The notes below the pieces were generated by a model. It made no database searches. It worked only from the letters and a program-made list of their open reading frames with translations, and was not told the DNA's origin. Source: Liquidambar formosana (lineage: Eukaryota; Streptophyta; Magnoliopsida; Saxifragales; Altingiaceae). From it: a stretch of DNA of 64,000 nucleotides. How positions within the stretch are numbered: the stretch's first letter is position 1; each line of letters begins with the position of its first letter. Of the stretch, positions 46,978 to 57,229 are shown in pieces. A program made the position numbers and the translations under genes. Where the stretch lies: NCBI GenBank assembly GCA_039720395.1, contig CM077833.1, forward strand, positions 1,700,797 through 1,764,796. The letters run 5' to 3'.

Positions 46978-48202
46978 ATCCAACTCCCAAGAACTCAACC
47001 ATCGTGTTCACCGATGTGGACCTACCCAAAAGCGGGCCAAGCCATTCTCAAGCTCTCTATGTGACCGTTGACACCATGGGGAAGAGGGTTCCTACCGTCC
47101 TTATCGACAATGGGTCTACACTGAATGTATGTCCTCTCCGAACTGCTACTGTTTTGGGTTTGGGACCCACCGACTTCACGCCATCTGGGCAGACTGTAAG
47201 AGCTTATGACAACACCCGCCGCGAAGTAATAGGAGTAGTTACTTTGCCTCTTATCATGGGACCCACTGAATTTAGGGTGGAATTCTAAGTGTTGGATGTG
47301 CCATCATGTTTCAACTTGCTGTTGGGCCGACCTTGGATCCATCCCGCTGGGGCTGTGCCATCTTCACTCCATAAAAAGGTGAAGTTTCCTTATGAAGGAG
47401 CCATAGTAATGCTTCAAGGGGACTATGAATTGAAACTCGCAGGCGTGCCTATATGTGAGATACAACCAGAATCAGCGGCGGTGCCATTATCCGGGTTTGA
47501 CTATGTCCAATGCATTGAGAAAGAACTTGAGAAGGGTGAGTTAATACCCTTGGACTTTTGCCCCCACGGCAATTTGCACGTCGGTGAAATAATGAGAAGA
47601 ATGAGTTTCTTTCCAGGCATGGGGCTAGGGCGTCGCCAACAGGGGATCCCTACGTCTATTCAAAGCCGTGTCATCTCATACACCTTTGGGCTAGGATATG
47701 AGCCCTCTAGAAATAATCATGCGGAAATGCTGAAGAGGAATAAAGAGAAAGTAAGAGCCAAAGCCGAGGGAAGGGTGCCAGACCTGAGGATCTCGCCATA
47801 TTGACCTACTCTGAATGGGTACTTCGTCAAAGAAGGGAATGATTTTCTATATTGCGGGTTTCCAGAACCCACCTTTGACCAAGCTACCAAGATCCGAGTT
47901 CCGGGTTTTGAAATCTTCTTCACCGAATGGTATCCAATCACAACTGAAATGGTGGATGATGAAGCCATCAATGATGAGTTCTGGGAAAAGAAAGAGGAGG
48001 ACTTGGTAGAGAACCTTGATGCAAGGGCTATGACTGAAATGTTCCAAGATATGATTCTCACCGTGGAAGACTCGACCATTGAAGAACTCCAGGGTTCGTC
48101 CATTAGCCATGCTACCATGCCACTCTTGAATTGGTACCTTGAATGTGGTGTCATTGCGGAGCTCCATGAAGAAGAAAATCTTGGCCTACCTAATAGCAGC
48201 TT
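46971..48202 (+). pseudogene. Ogre-like aspartic protease and G-patch-like region (two in-frame stops)
   Basis: The protease motif VLIDNGSTLNVCP (D-N-G-S in place of the usual D-S/T-G) is at about 47099-47137. After a TAA (47286-47288) it continues with the second protease block, SCFNLLLGRPWIHPAGAVPS. A G-patch-like stretch, FFPGMGLGRRQQG then TFGLGYEPS, follows near 47610-47710, as is usual between protease and RT in Tat elements. A TGA at 47802-47804 breaks the frame again; the same frame then runs to the splice donor at 48203 through an acidic linker. Confidence 0.85.
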
Positions 48203-48369
48203 GTAGGTGTCTTAGTTTAGTAATATTTCCCTAATTCAATAAGATGTATCTACTCAACTCTCTTTGTGGAGTCATGGTATTGATACAGATTTGTTTGTTT
48301 TCCTTCTTTTGTGTGTTGTTCCCACTATTCCTAGTCAATAAAGTGTGCTTTCTTTCTCTATATATGCAG
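48203..48369 (+). other. retrotransposon intron between protease and RT
   Basis: 167 bp with donor GTAGGT and acceptor TATGCAG after a T/C-rich tract. Removing it joins the protease-linker frame to the RT frame without a shift and skips the stop at 48204. Ogre elements are known for a spliced intron at this position. The prediction rests on reading frame and splice-site sequence only. Confidence 0.7.
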
Positions 48370-49417
48370 TGTCTCTTTTCTCTCCTCTATGGATATTTAT
48401 GGCATGGATATAGATCTTAGGAACGATGTCCCCCCGGAGCTCATTGAGCAAAGGAAAAGGGGCGTCACCGAACCTAATATGGATGAATTGGAATCAATCA
48501 ACTTAGGGACGAATGAATTGCCAAGAATAGTTAAAATTGGGAAAACCCTCTCCCCCGTTGAAAAAGAAAAGATGCTCTCTCTCTTGAAAGCCAACATTAT
48601 GGCTTTTGCATGGTCTTATGAAGACATGCCTGGCATTGACCCCGATATTGTGCAACACTATATCCCCACTAATTCCCTAAAGAAGTCGATAAAGCAGAAA
48701 CTCAGAAGATTAAAACCAGAATGGGCTCTAAAAGTAAAAGAAGAGGTAACTAAACAACTAGACGCGGGTTTCCTCCAAGTTGTGGAGTACCCCGAGTGGT
48801 TGTCGAATATAGTGCCTGTGCCTAAAAAAGATGGGAAAGTGAGGATGTGTGTCGATTTCCGAGATCTCAACGCCGCGAGCCCTATGGATGACTTTCCTTT
48901 ACCACATATCGACGTATTGGTAGATAGCACAGTGGGGCATGCACTCCTCTCCTTCATGGACGGATTCTCCGGGTATAATCAGATAAAGATGGCGTCTCAA
49001 GACATGGAGAAAATAGCCTTTATCACGCAATGGGGAACGTACTGTTACAAGGTAATGCCTTTTGGCTTAAGAAACGCTGGGGCTACTTACCAAAGAGCAG
49101 CTACAACCTTATTGCATGATATGATCCATAAGGAAGTCGAGGTTTATGTCAATGATATGATCGTGAAGTCCGTAGATAGGGAAGGGCATTTCAAGGCACT
49201 AGAGAAGTTCCTAGAGCGAGCAAAGAAGTACAATCTCCGTTTAAACCCACAGAAGTGCGCTTTTGGTGTCACTGCAGGCAAGCTATTGGGATTCATGATC
49301 ACTCAGAGGGGAATCGAAGTGGACCCAGGGAAGATAAAAGCTATTGTGGAGATGGAGCCGCCTAGCACTGAGAAGCAGATCCGGGGTTTCTTGGGAAGGG
49401 TTCAATACATAAGCTGA
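48370..49417 (+). pseudogene. Ogre-like reverse transcriptase (catalytic Asp changed; stop at end)
   Basis: RT blocks in order: VEYPEWLSNIVPVPKKDGKV, MCVDFRDLNAASPMDDFPLP, LSFMDGFSGYNQI, KVMPFGLRNAGATYQR, then EVYVNDMIVKS. The last block normally reads Y-V-D-D; here the first aspartate is asparagine, which removes a metal-binding residue. KLLGFMITQRGIEVDPGKIK and RGFLGRVQYIS follow, then TGA (49415-49417). The frame continues unchanged beyond it. Confidence 0.92.
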
Positions 49418-50530
49418 TTCATCGCCAACTTGACCATGGTTTCCGAACCAATCTTCAAATTGCTTAAGAAAGGTGTGCCAAAAGTATGGAATGAAGAATG
49501 CCAAGAGGCCTTTGAGACTATTAAGAAATACTTGAGCAATCCTCCAATCTTAGTCCCCCCACGGCAAGGTGCACCGCTCTTGTTATACTTAACAGTCACC
49601 AAAACCGCGACGGGAGCTATGTTAGCTCAATATCTCGAAGGGTCGACAAAGGAGAATGCCATCTACTACCTAAGCAAGAAAATGACAGACTATGAAGTGA
49701 AGTACAATGCCATTGAAAAGGCTTGTGTGGCACTAGCATGGGCGACGCAAAAGCTCCGACACTACATGATGTCCTTCGAAGTGTTCTTGATAAGTCGCAT
49801 GGACCCATTGAAGTACCTGGTAGAAAGGCCAGTATTGTCATTCAGAATTGCTCGATGGTCAATTCTCCTCAATGAATTCGACATCAAGTACGTGAATCAG
49901 AAGTCTATCAAGGGAAGCGTCATCGCAGACTACCTAGCCAGCTGTCCGGTGTCATCATCCGCTTCGTTTAACGATCAATTCCCAGATGAGGACGTGCTAG
50001 AGATTGGTAGAAAAATTTGGAGAGTATACTTCGATGGGGCAGCCAATAAGAAAGGTTATGGGATAGGAGTCCTGCTGGTCTCACCTGAAGAGGCATTTAC
50101 ACCTTTGGCGGTCAAGTTGGGGTTTGAAGCTACCAACAACATTGCTGAGTATGAGGCCTGTATCCTAGCATTGGAAGCGGCACTTGAATTGGGGATCAAA
50201 GAATTAGAAGTGTTCGGGGACTCGGCGCTAATCATTTGTCAGATAAAAGGGGAATGGAAAACTCGAGATGAGAAGTTGCTGCCCTACCATGCCTATCTGG
50301 AAGCTCTAACCAAGGAGTTCTCAGAGATAGAGTTCAACTACCTTTCAAGAAACAAGAACCAGTTCGCCGATGCCCTGGCGACCCTAACATCCATGGTGGA
50401 AATACCTGAAGGAGGAAATGTGAAGCCGTTGGTGATAGAATGCCGAGACAAGCCCGTGTACTGTTGTGCAGTCCGAGGAGGAGAAGTAAATGATGGCCAC
50501 CCGTGGTTCCATGACATAATGAAGTTCATT
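49418..50530 (+). pseudogene. Ogre-like RNase H pair (RT-associated and additional RNase H)
   Basis: The first RNase H resembles the gypsy RT-associated domain (ATGAMLAQY, IYYLSKKMTDYEVKYNAIEK, FDIKYVNQKSIKGSVIADYL). The second starts near 50030 with VYFDGAANKKGYGIGVLLVS, then NNIAEYEACILALEAAL, VFGDSALIICQI and NQFADALATL, carrying the D-E-D-D residues of an active-type RNase H. An additional RNase H is a published trait of Tat-lineage elements. This part is open from 49418 to 51100. Confidence 0.88.
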
Positions 50531-51748
50531 GAAGAAAGGGAGTACCTAGAAGGAGCATCTCGTATCGACAGAAAAACCCTAAGGCGGTTGGCGAGTCACT
50601 ATGTACTTTGTGGAGGAAAGCTATATCGGAGATCATACGACGGGATCCACCTGCTGTGTGTCACCGAGGAGGAAGCCGAGCATCTGATTAAAGAAATCCA
50701 TGAAGGGACAGGGGCTCCGCATATGAATGGCTATATATTGGCTAAGAAAATCATGAGGCTAGGCTATTATTGGTCTACCATGGAAAGAGATTGCCACGCA
50801 CATGTCAAGAAGTGCCACAAATGCCAACTGTTCGCTAGTGGACAACATTTGCCTTCTATGCCTTTAACAAGTATGTCATCACCATGGCCATTCGCAGTAT
50901 GGGGGATAGATATCATCGGACAGATCAAGCCAAAGGCGTCAAATGGGCATGAATACATCCTGGTTGCCATTGATTATTTCACTAAGTGGGTAGAAGCAGC
51001 GTCCTTCAAGATCTTGAATTCCAAGAAGGTAGCACAGTTCATACAGCACAGCATCATCTATCGATATGGGGTACCGCATGAAGTTATCTCAGACAATGGC
51101 TAGCACTTTCAGAAAGAAACCCATGAGCTCTTGCAAAAGTATGGCATAGTCCACCATCTGTCGTCACCATACCATCCTCAGACTAATGGAGCAGTGGAAG
51201 CGGCTAACAAGAACATCAAGAAGATATTGCAGAAGACTGCGGGCTCACACACAGATTGGCATGAGAAGTTACCGTTAGCTCTATGGGGTTACAGAACATC
51301 AATAAGGTCGTCAACAGGGGCTACCCCTTACTCTCTAGTTTATGGAATGGAGGCTGTCTTGCCAGTTGAATTGGAGGTTCCTTCACTAAGGGTTGCCGTA
51401 GAGAGCCAGATAACAGAAGTGGACTGGGTTAAGAGTCGCTATGATGAGTTAGCTTTACTCGATGAAAGGCGTTTAAGGGCGCTGTATCATGTTCAGGGGT
51501 ATCAACGGAGAGTTGTCAGAGCATTCAACAAGCATGTTAGAGATCGAGGTCTAAAGAAAGGGGATGTAGTGCTGAAAGAAATCAGAGCTCCAGTGTTCGA
51601 TCTGCGGGGAAAATTCAAGCCAAGTTGGGGTGGACCATACATTATCAAAGAAATATTGCCAGCAGGGGCTGTTCGCCTCATGGACTTAGATGGAATTGAG
51701 TTCGCTCGTCCAACTAATTTGGATCAATTAAAGAAATATCATGTTTGA
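50531..51748 (+). pseudogene. Ogre-like integrase (one in-frame stop)
   Basis: The zinc-binding HHCC region (IHEGTGAPHMNG, then CHAHVKKCHKCQLF) leads to the catalytic core: AVWGIDIIGQ, VISDNG, a TAG (51101-51103), then SPYHPQTNGAVEAANKNIKK with the glutamate. The C-terminus has KFKPSWGGPYIIKEI, a GPY/F-type module without a chromodomain. The protein would end at 51748. Confidence 0.9.
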
Positions 51749-52097
51749 GGCCTACTAGGTTGAAAACCTGTGAGGGCGGCCTTGGCAAAAGATAAGGCAT
51801 GAGAACTACGTAAGACCTGATTCTCCATTCAAAAAAAAAAAAAAAAAAAAAAAAAAAACAAAAACAAAAACAAAAACAAAAACAAAAACAACAAAAAGAA
51901 AAAAAAAGAAAAAATCATGGAGATACGTAGGCAACCCATAAAGTTACCTTGGGTGCGGTCTAAATCAAACAACAAAATCCCAAATTTGATTTATTATTGG
52001 CAATTTATTCAAAACTAAAATTGATTGACATAGCAATTCATTGGTATTAAGTAAAAGAACTATAAAAGTGCCATAAAAATCCTATTCTATTGAGTCT
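51749..52097. other. A-rich spacer between integrase and the antisense gene
   Basis: Poly-A with AAAAAC repeats at 51831-51910, then sequence that would be the 3' UTR of the antisense DUF7745-type gene. It contains 'gagatacgtaggcaacccat', a phrase seen after integrase in this type of element. Confidence 0.6.
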
Positions 52098-53384
52098 TTA
52101 ATTCTTCTTGGGCTTCTTTGCAGCTCGCTTTTCAGCTTTCTTCTTCTCTCTTTCGTGTCTTCTTTTCTTCCTCAAGTCGTGTTCATAAGTTGCTGTCACT
52201 GCTTTCATAATATCTTCTCTGCAAGGTCCAAGTCCATCATTCTTGATAAGTCCAAAAATCCTTTCTCTTCGAGTAGTCTCTCGCTCACCCAAATTGTCTT
52301 TCAACCATTCCTTGTACTCGAGGCTCATCATATATGGACCATTAGTATTCGTCACTTGAGTCAGTGTCAGCTTGTTAGGCCACCGATCCTTCGCCCAAGT
52401 CACTACAGAAAGATCCGCAGGCACCACAGGATAGTCACCTTTCAAGGAAGTGGGTATGATTTGCATGGCACCCATCTGACGAAGAACCCTTGAAGGCCAA
52501 TAGAAAGAAGTAGACCTCAGTCCTATGAGTCTCACCATGGCACATCCAGAAGTTCGCAGAAGCACTCGTTCACTGCAGCCCCATATGAAGACGAACCACT
52601 TGATATTCCTCCATGAAAGGGTTTGGAAGTAACCTAGCCAATCCCTCAATGGGAATTTTCCAGGCAACTCAATGCAGTGAAGGCAGTAATGCTGGGGCTT
52701 ATATGGTGTAACGACAGTGGGTGATAAGAAATTCAGTCTTTCAAGCAACCACATTTGCAGCAGAATGGGGCTACCTCCTAAAGGAACTTTTGGGTCCTCA
52801 TGAGTTTTATCCAAGCAATTCAGGGTTTCAACTAGTACCATGGGAATCAAGTTGTGGCCTTTGGCAAGGAGAGGAATTAACTCACAGACTTGTATGGGAA
52901 CATGTGGAGTACCAGTTGAAATAAGGAAACGACCAATAAGGCAAAAGGCAAGTGCATGCTTAATAGGAAAGGTAAATTTCAAAATACCTTTACTATCATA
53001 GGCCAAAAAAGAGGTTGCCAATTTCATTAAGTCTACCATATGGTCCTTTACAAACGTAGAGGCATATTGTGGGTGAATCCCAAGGAGGTTGGAAAAAGAA
53101 GTAAGAAAGCTTGGGCGAGGAGTAGGGAGTATGAAAGGACCTACCGGTGAAACTCCATACAACGCGCAGAATTCCTCCATGGTTGGGCACAGTTCTTCAT
53201 AGTTGAAGCGGAACACATGAATTTGGGGATCCCAAAAATATGTAGCAGCAGTTAAGAGGTTCGTTTCAAGCTTTACATGCCTCAAGGAAAGCAATGGATC
53301 CAAGCCAAAGCACTTGAACTCAGATTTTGCTTCAGCACTCATAACTCTCAAAAACCCTCCTAAAAATTTGTCTAGAGCCTCCAT
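52098..53384 (-). CDS. antisense accessory gene: DUF7745-type protein, intact 428-codon ORF
   Basis: Complete on the minus strand from ATG (53384) to TAA (52098). Residues about 45-80 read LLTAATYFWDPQIHVFRFNY then EELCPTMEEFCALYGV, matching the DUF7745 pattern of plant proteins (WDP...F.F...EL.PT.EE). Later come GRFLISTGTPHVPIQVC, and SWRNIKWFVFIWGCSER near the C-terminal third. The last 30 residues are very basic (KKRRHEREKKKAEKRAAKKP), a likely nuclear or nucleic-acid-binding tail. No membrane or signal segment. It is intact while the surrounding gag-pol has several stops. TATAAAAA on the minus strand (53440-53433) and a palindrome module (53528-53606) lie upstream. Function unknown; the name rests on remembered family patterns. 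Confidence 0.78.
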   Translation of the reverse strand: MEALDKFLGGFLRVMSAEAKSEFKCFGLDPLLSLRHVKLETNLLTAATYFWDPQIHVFRFNYEELCPTMEEFCALYGVSPVGPFILPTPRPSFLTSFSNLLGIHPQYASTFVKDHMVDLMKLATSFLAYDSKGILKFTFPIKHALAFCLIGRFLISTGTPHVPIQVCELIPLLAKGHNLIPMVLVETLNCLDKTHEDPKVPLGGSPILLQMWLLERLNFLSPTVVTPYKPQHYCLHCIELPGKFPLRDWLGYFQTLSWRNIKWFVFIWGCSERVLLRTSGCAMVRLIGLRSTSFYWPSRVLRQMGAMQIIPTSLKGDYPVVPADLSVVTWAKDRWPNKLTLTQVTNTNGPYMMSLEYKEWLKDNLGERETTRRERIFGLIKNDGLGPCREDIMKAVTATYEHDLRKKRRHEREKKKAEKRAAKKPKKN

Positions 53385-53432
53385 AATTTCTAATGAATGA
53401 ATACAAGTAGGTTTAGGAACCTCTTGGATGTG

Positions 53433-53440
53433 TTTTTATA
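53433..53440 (-). promoter_or_regulatory. TATA box of the antisense DUF7745-type gene
   Basis: TATAAAAA on the minus strand, about 50 bp upstream of the ATG at 53384 and about 90 bp downstream (minus sense) of the palindrome module. Confidence 0.6.
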
Positions 53441-53527
53441 GGGAAAAGGTCACAAATCCAAGTTCAAATAGGAAAAAACCCGTCAGAATAGGAAGTTTCC
53501 TATTCAAAGTGGGATTTCCGCTTCGGG

Positions 53528-53606
53528 CTCGGGTGACCACCCAGGCCTGGGTGGCTAGCCACCTGGGCTTGGGCGGCTAGCCGCCCAGCCCCGGGTGGTC
53601 ACCCGA
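53528..53606. promoter_or_regulatory. palindrome module upstream of the DUF7745-type gene
   Basis: CTCGGGTGACCACCC, then GGTGGCTAGCCACC, GGGCGGCTAGCCGCCC and GGGTGGTCACCCGAG, all in 79 bp. On the minus strand it is preceded by GGCAAAATAGGAAAA, as the LTR module is on the plus strand (GGCAAAATAGGAGAAA), which points to common origin. It lies about 150-220 bp upstream of the start codon. Confidence 0.88.
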
Positions 53607-53841
53607 GGCCGTTTTCCTATTTTGCCCAGTTTTGCCTATTTTTGACCTAATTTGACCCCTACATGGTTATGTGACCCTGGGAAGCTTATTTTGAGCTTAT
53701 TTTTGCACAAAAATATGAGTAAATCACCACCATAGAATTCCAAAAGTCTCATACAAAGTACCAAAACAAATGTTCAAAGAAAGGTTACAAAGCATAAAGA
53801 AGGATGTTTCATTCATTCACAAAGCAAGAAGTTCAGCTAAT

Positions 53842-56576
53842 CTAATGATCTCCCGTGGTTCTTCTCTTTCTACTTAACTCACCTCTACCACGACTAGCAT
53901 GAGGATTCCTTTGGGGTGGCATTGGTTGTGGTGGACGCAGTGTGGAGACCTGTTGCAAAGAAATCAATTAATAAAGAAGGGTTATGCCTTTAACTCCTAT
54001 GATTAGAATGAACAAAAGGGAATGTCTTACAGTGGGATTCAGTCGTCCTTCTAGCACAGAGTTCGCCAAACTCATCCTAACAAGGTCCCGCCTTAATCCA
54101 TCGCTGAGTTCAAGGCACTCCTGTGCGTACTCTCGGGGAACCTAAAAGATGAACATGGTTAATAAATGATGAAAGAGGTTTTCAGGAAAGCAAAAGGCTT
54201 AGAGCTTACATGCTCATAGCTCGGGTCAATCCTGGGGACTTCGTCAAAAGCAGGGTGAGTAATATTAGTCTTCATGAACTCCAACCCATTGCATAGGTTC
54301 ACTTGCCAGTCGAGTACTGGGAGAGGTGGCTGTGCCATTCCCCCCATCTCATAATCCTCATCCCCATGAGTCATGCTTGTGGAGGACGCTATTGTGGAAC
54401 TATGTCCACGAGCTCGCCGGCCCTGCAATAGATAATTTGTTTAAGAGGAGTGCTTGTATAAATCAATAATTGAAAAAAATGGGATAGAAACTCACCCCTT
54501 GAGGTGGGAAGCCAATGACTCTAGGGCGCATCAGAAATTGATTGCAAAAAGTCATGTAGTCGGTATTAGGCGAGGTGAACTCCTCAGCATCCCATCCAAT
54601 CAGAGCTTCCATCAGCTCATCCCCATCCAGAGAGTCAGTGTGCCTCATATTCACAGGAGGCAAGACAGGGGTAAGAGCGGCATCCACTCGTCCTTTCACC
54701 TACCTAAGGACGCGCTCCCCTAAATACCAGTATCGCCCTGAGGGACCCTCAAAGAGTACCCTCTTCCCAGTCAATTCCAAATAGGACACACACCTCCTAG
54801 GCAACCTAGCCTCCCACAGTCCCCATGGGCTCCACTCTACCTGTTGAATTTGAGAAAATGATGAGCAAGATAATAAAAAATGAATGAAAGAAAAGAATGA
54901 GGAAGGTGGATTACCATGTCAGCATTTAGGCTCGCCAAGTACGCCCTCGCATGGGCGTAGTCATGCCTATTGGGGGCACGCACAGCTATCTTGTTGGGAG
55001 CATAGTTCCCAAGTATAGGCCATTCTTGTATCTCATTATCCAGGGCGGGGCGGCACAGTCCCAGGTATTCATAATACCATATCTGTCAAAATTCAAGAAA
55101 AGCATTAAAATTAAGTCAAGTTTGAGAGGAATTTAAAAATTAAACATTTTTACTTACCTCCCAAACAAATGGGAGCCCACCAAAATTCTTGGAAACACCT
55201 CGAGACATGTCGGACATGGATCTATACATAGTAGCTAGTGCTGCCCCTCCCCAGTTATACCTCCCCATCTTGTTCACATCCACCATGGAAGCGAGGTAGC
55301 CCAGTTGTGCCATATCATTAGCACCAACAAAGAGAGTGCAAGAAAGCATATAGATCATGAAAGCCCTAGCTATGCACTCGGGAGCCACTCCCACACCTTC
55401 TACTTGGTTGGCAAAATTCTCAAATAGCCATGTCCTCCTAACACCGCGGGAACCCGCCTCAATATCCATCCCCAACATAGTGAGGAGATAAGCACTATTT
55501 GTGTTGGCATCCCCATAGAATTCCAACCTCTTTCCTTTGAGGCTTAAACCGGTGATAATTGAAAAATCCTTAGGAGTCATGGTCATCTCCCCAAAACTGA
55601 AGTGGAAGGTGTTGGTGGTATCCCACCATAGCTCAGCTAAGGCAAGGAGGGCTTGCCTATCCCACTGTTCATTCCATAGGGAGTCAAGAAACCAACCAAA
55701 ACCTGCTTTCTTAATGGATTCTCTTGCAGAAGGTTGGGTGTGTTCCATACGCCTCCACCACCCAATAAGATTCTTTATCGAAGACCTTGTGCGTAGGTCT
55801 TGAAAGTTGGGCTAATCAAGAAGAATGATTCACCTAGTTAGTGTAAAAAAATCATATGCAAGCATTGATAATTGGCTTTTCAAAAGCTAAGTCTTTTAGT
55901 TCATGAACAAGTAAACCTTGCTTTGAAAGTTTATGAAAACAATGGTTTTATTCTTCAAACTCATGATCATTGGTAAACCATGCATTCCAAGACCATGGAA
56001 ACATGGATTTTTCAAAGAAAATAGTAAGCAAACTTTGTTTTCCAAAGTGGTTTTTTAAGGAAAAAATAAGCAAACCTTGTTCATGAAAACATGGGTTTTT
56101 CAAAAATATAGCAAACTTTGTTTTTCAAAGTTCATGAAAATGCTTGGTTTTGTTTCTAAAATCAATTAGAAATGAATGCCTATGATTTTGCCTTGCAATA
56201 CACATCAATTTTACAAAGATTGGATGAATTTTCATCATTCAAGCATTTTATCAAACACTTGGTGGGCACTATTCACCAAGCTTTCAAATTGAATTCTTTT
56301 CACATCCAATCCTTGCCAAAATCAATGGGCATTGCAAACATTGCTAGGAATACTCATAGAGAGTTCATGGGAATGCATTTCAATCAACAAAAATGAAAAT
56401 TTCAAAGAAAAGTTTAAAATGGGTAAGCTTACCTCTTGCTTGGAATGGAGAAAAGAGAGATGATTCCTTGGTTCTAGAAGCAATTTCTCTTGAGGAACAT
56501 CATATATTGGTGCCTTGTATCTACTCTTTGAGTCAAGGAATGGATACTTTGAAGTGGAGTCTTCATTTGGATCCAT
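53842..56576 (-). pseudogene. antisense accessory gene: plant mobile domain (PMD) protein, seven exons, one stop
   Basis: Minus-strand exons: 56576-56433, 55811-55158, 55082-54915, 54840-54496, 54422-54210, 54141-54031, 53949-53842. Every junction is GT-AG, every exon a multiple of three (all introns phase 0), and the model ends in TAG at 53842 after 580 codons. Exon 2 holds the PMD core (ALLALAELWWDTTNTFHFSF then GEMTMTPKDFSIITGLSLKG), as in Arabidopsis MAIN/MAIL1 and in transposon-borne PMD proteins. Exons 3-4 continue the domain (YYEYLGLCRPALDNEI; VEWSPWGLWEARLPRR). A TAG in exon 4 (54700-54702) truncates it. The last exons are polar and basic. It may act as a nuclear regulatory protein of the element; this is inference. 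A palindrome module lies about 290 bp upstream of the ATG. Confidence 0.75.
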
Positions 56577-56862
56577 GGTGGATGAACTAGCTTGTTTTGA
56601 GCAAAAATGGGTTTAATGGGTTTTGATTTGCAAAGTGCTGCAAATTTTTTGTTTTTGATGTGAAATTGGGTGCTAATGATGCTATTTCATGTGTATGAAT
56701 CCCTCTTGAAGTGTGGATTTGAATGCCTTTGGGTGTTGAAGTGATTTTGCAAAATGGGGTAAGCTTTCTAGAGAGAGAAACTCCAATTTTCGGGTTCTTT
56801 GAACAAGGGGTATGAATAGTGCCCTTGTGCACTTTAAAAAACCAGATTTTTCAGCAAATAGG

Positions 56863-56943
56863 CTCGGGTGACCACCCAAGCCCTGGGCGGCTAGCCACCA
56901 GGGCCTGGGCGGCTAGCCTCCTGAGGCCTGGTGGTCACCCAAG
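56863..56943. promoter_or_regulatory. palindrome module upstream of the PMD gene
   Basis: GCTCGGGTGACCACCC, GGGCGGCTAGCCACC, GGGCGGCTAGCCTCC and GGTGGTCACCC within 81 bp. More diverged than the other copies, but with the same order and with CCTATTTGC following on the minus strand as in the LTR (plus strand). Confidence 0.85.
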
Positions 56944-57229
56944 CCACCTTGTTTTGGCTTTCTCTCTCGCTTTGTCTCGCCTTAACGCGTGATCAAACCT
57001 CCTTCCAAATGAGATATTCAACACTTTTTGAGCTTAAAATCAATCAAATTGCACCTTGAAATCAATTCTTTGAATTGATTTTATGTTCAAAAGGGTTGAA
57101 TACATTTCCCCTGTGCCATGCCAACTCAAGTGACAATGTGTTAAGTCACTTTCCTCTTGCACCATGCTTGTTCTATCTTGATAAATTGATCATATATCCT
57201 CATTTCAAATCTTGATTTTCCATCCCACT
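56944..57229. other. spacer between the PMD gene promoter and the tandem array
   Basis: No gene seen; T/C-rich sequence that grades into the repeat array. Confidence 0.6.

Noticed and set aside
54454..54784. Plus-strand open frames over the PMD exons
   Set aside because: Shadows of the antisense exon 54840-54496, which has PMD similarity and proper splice sites.
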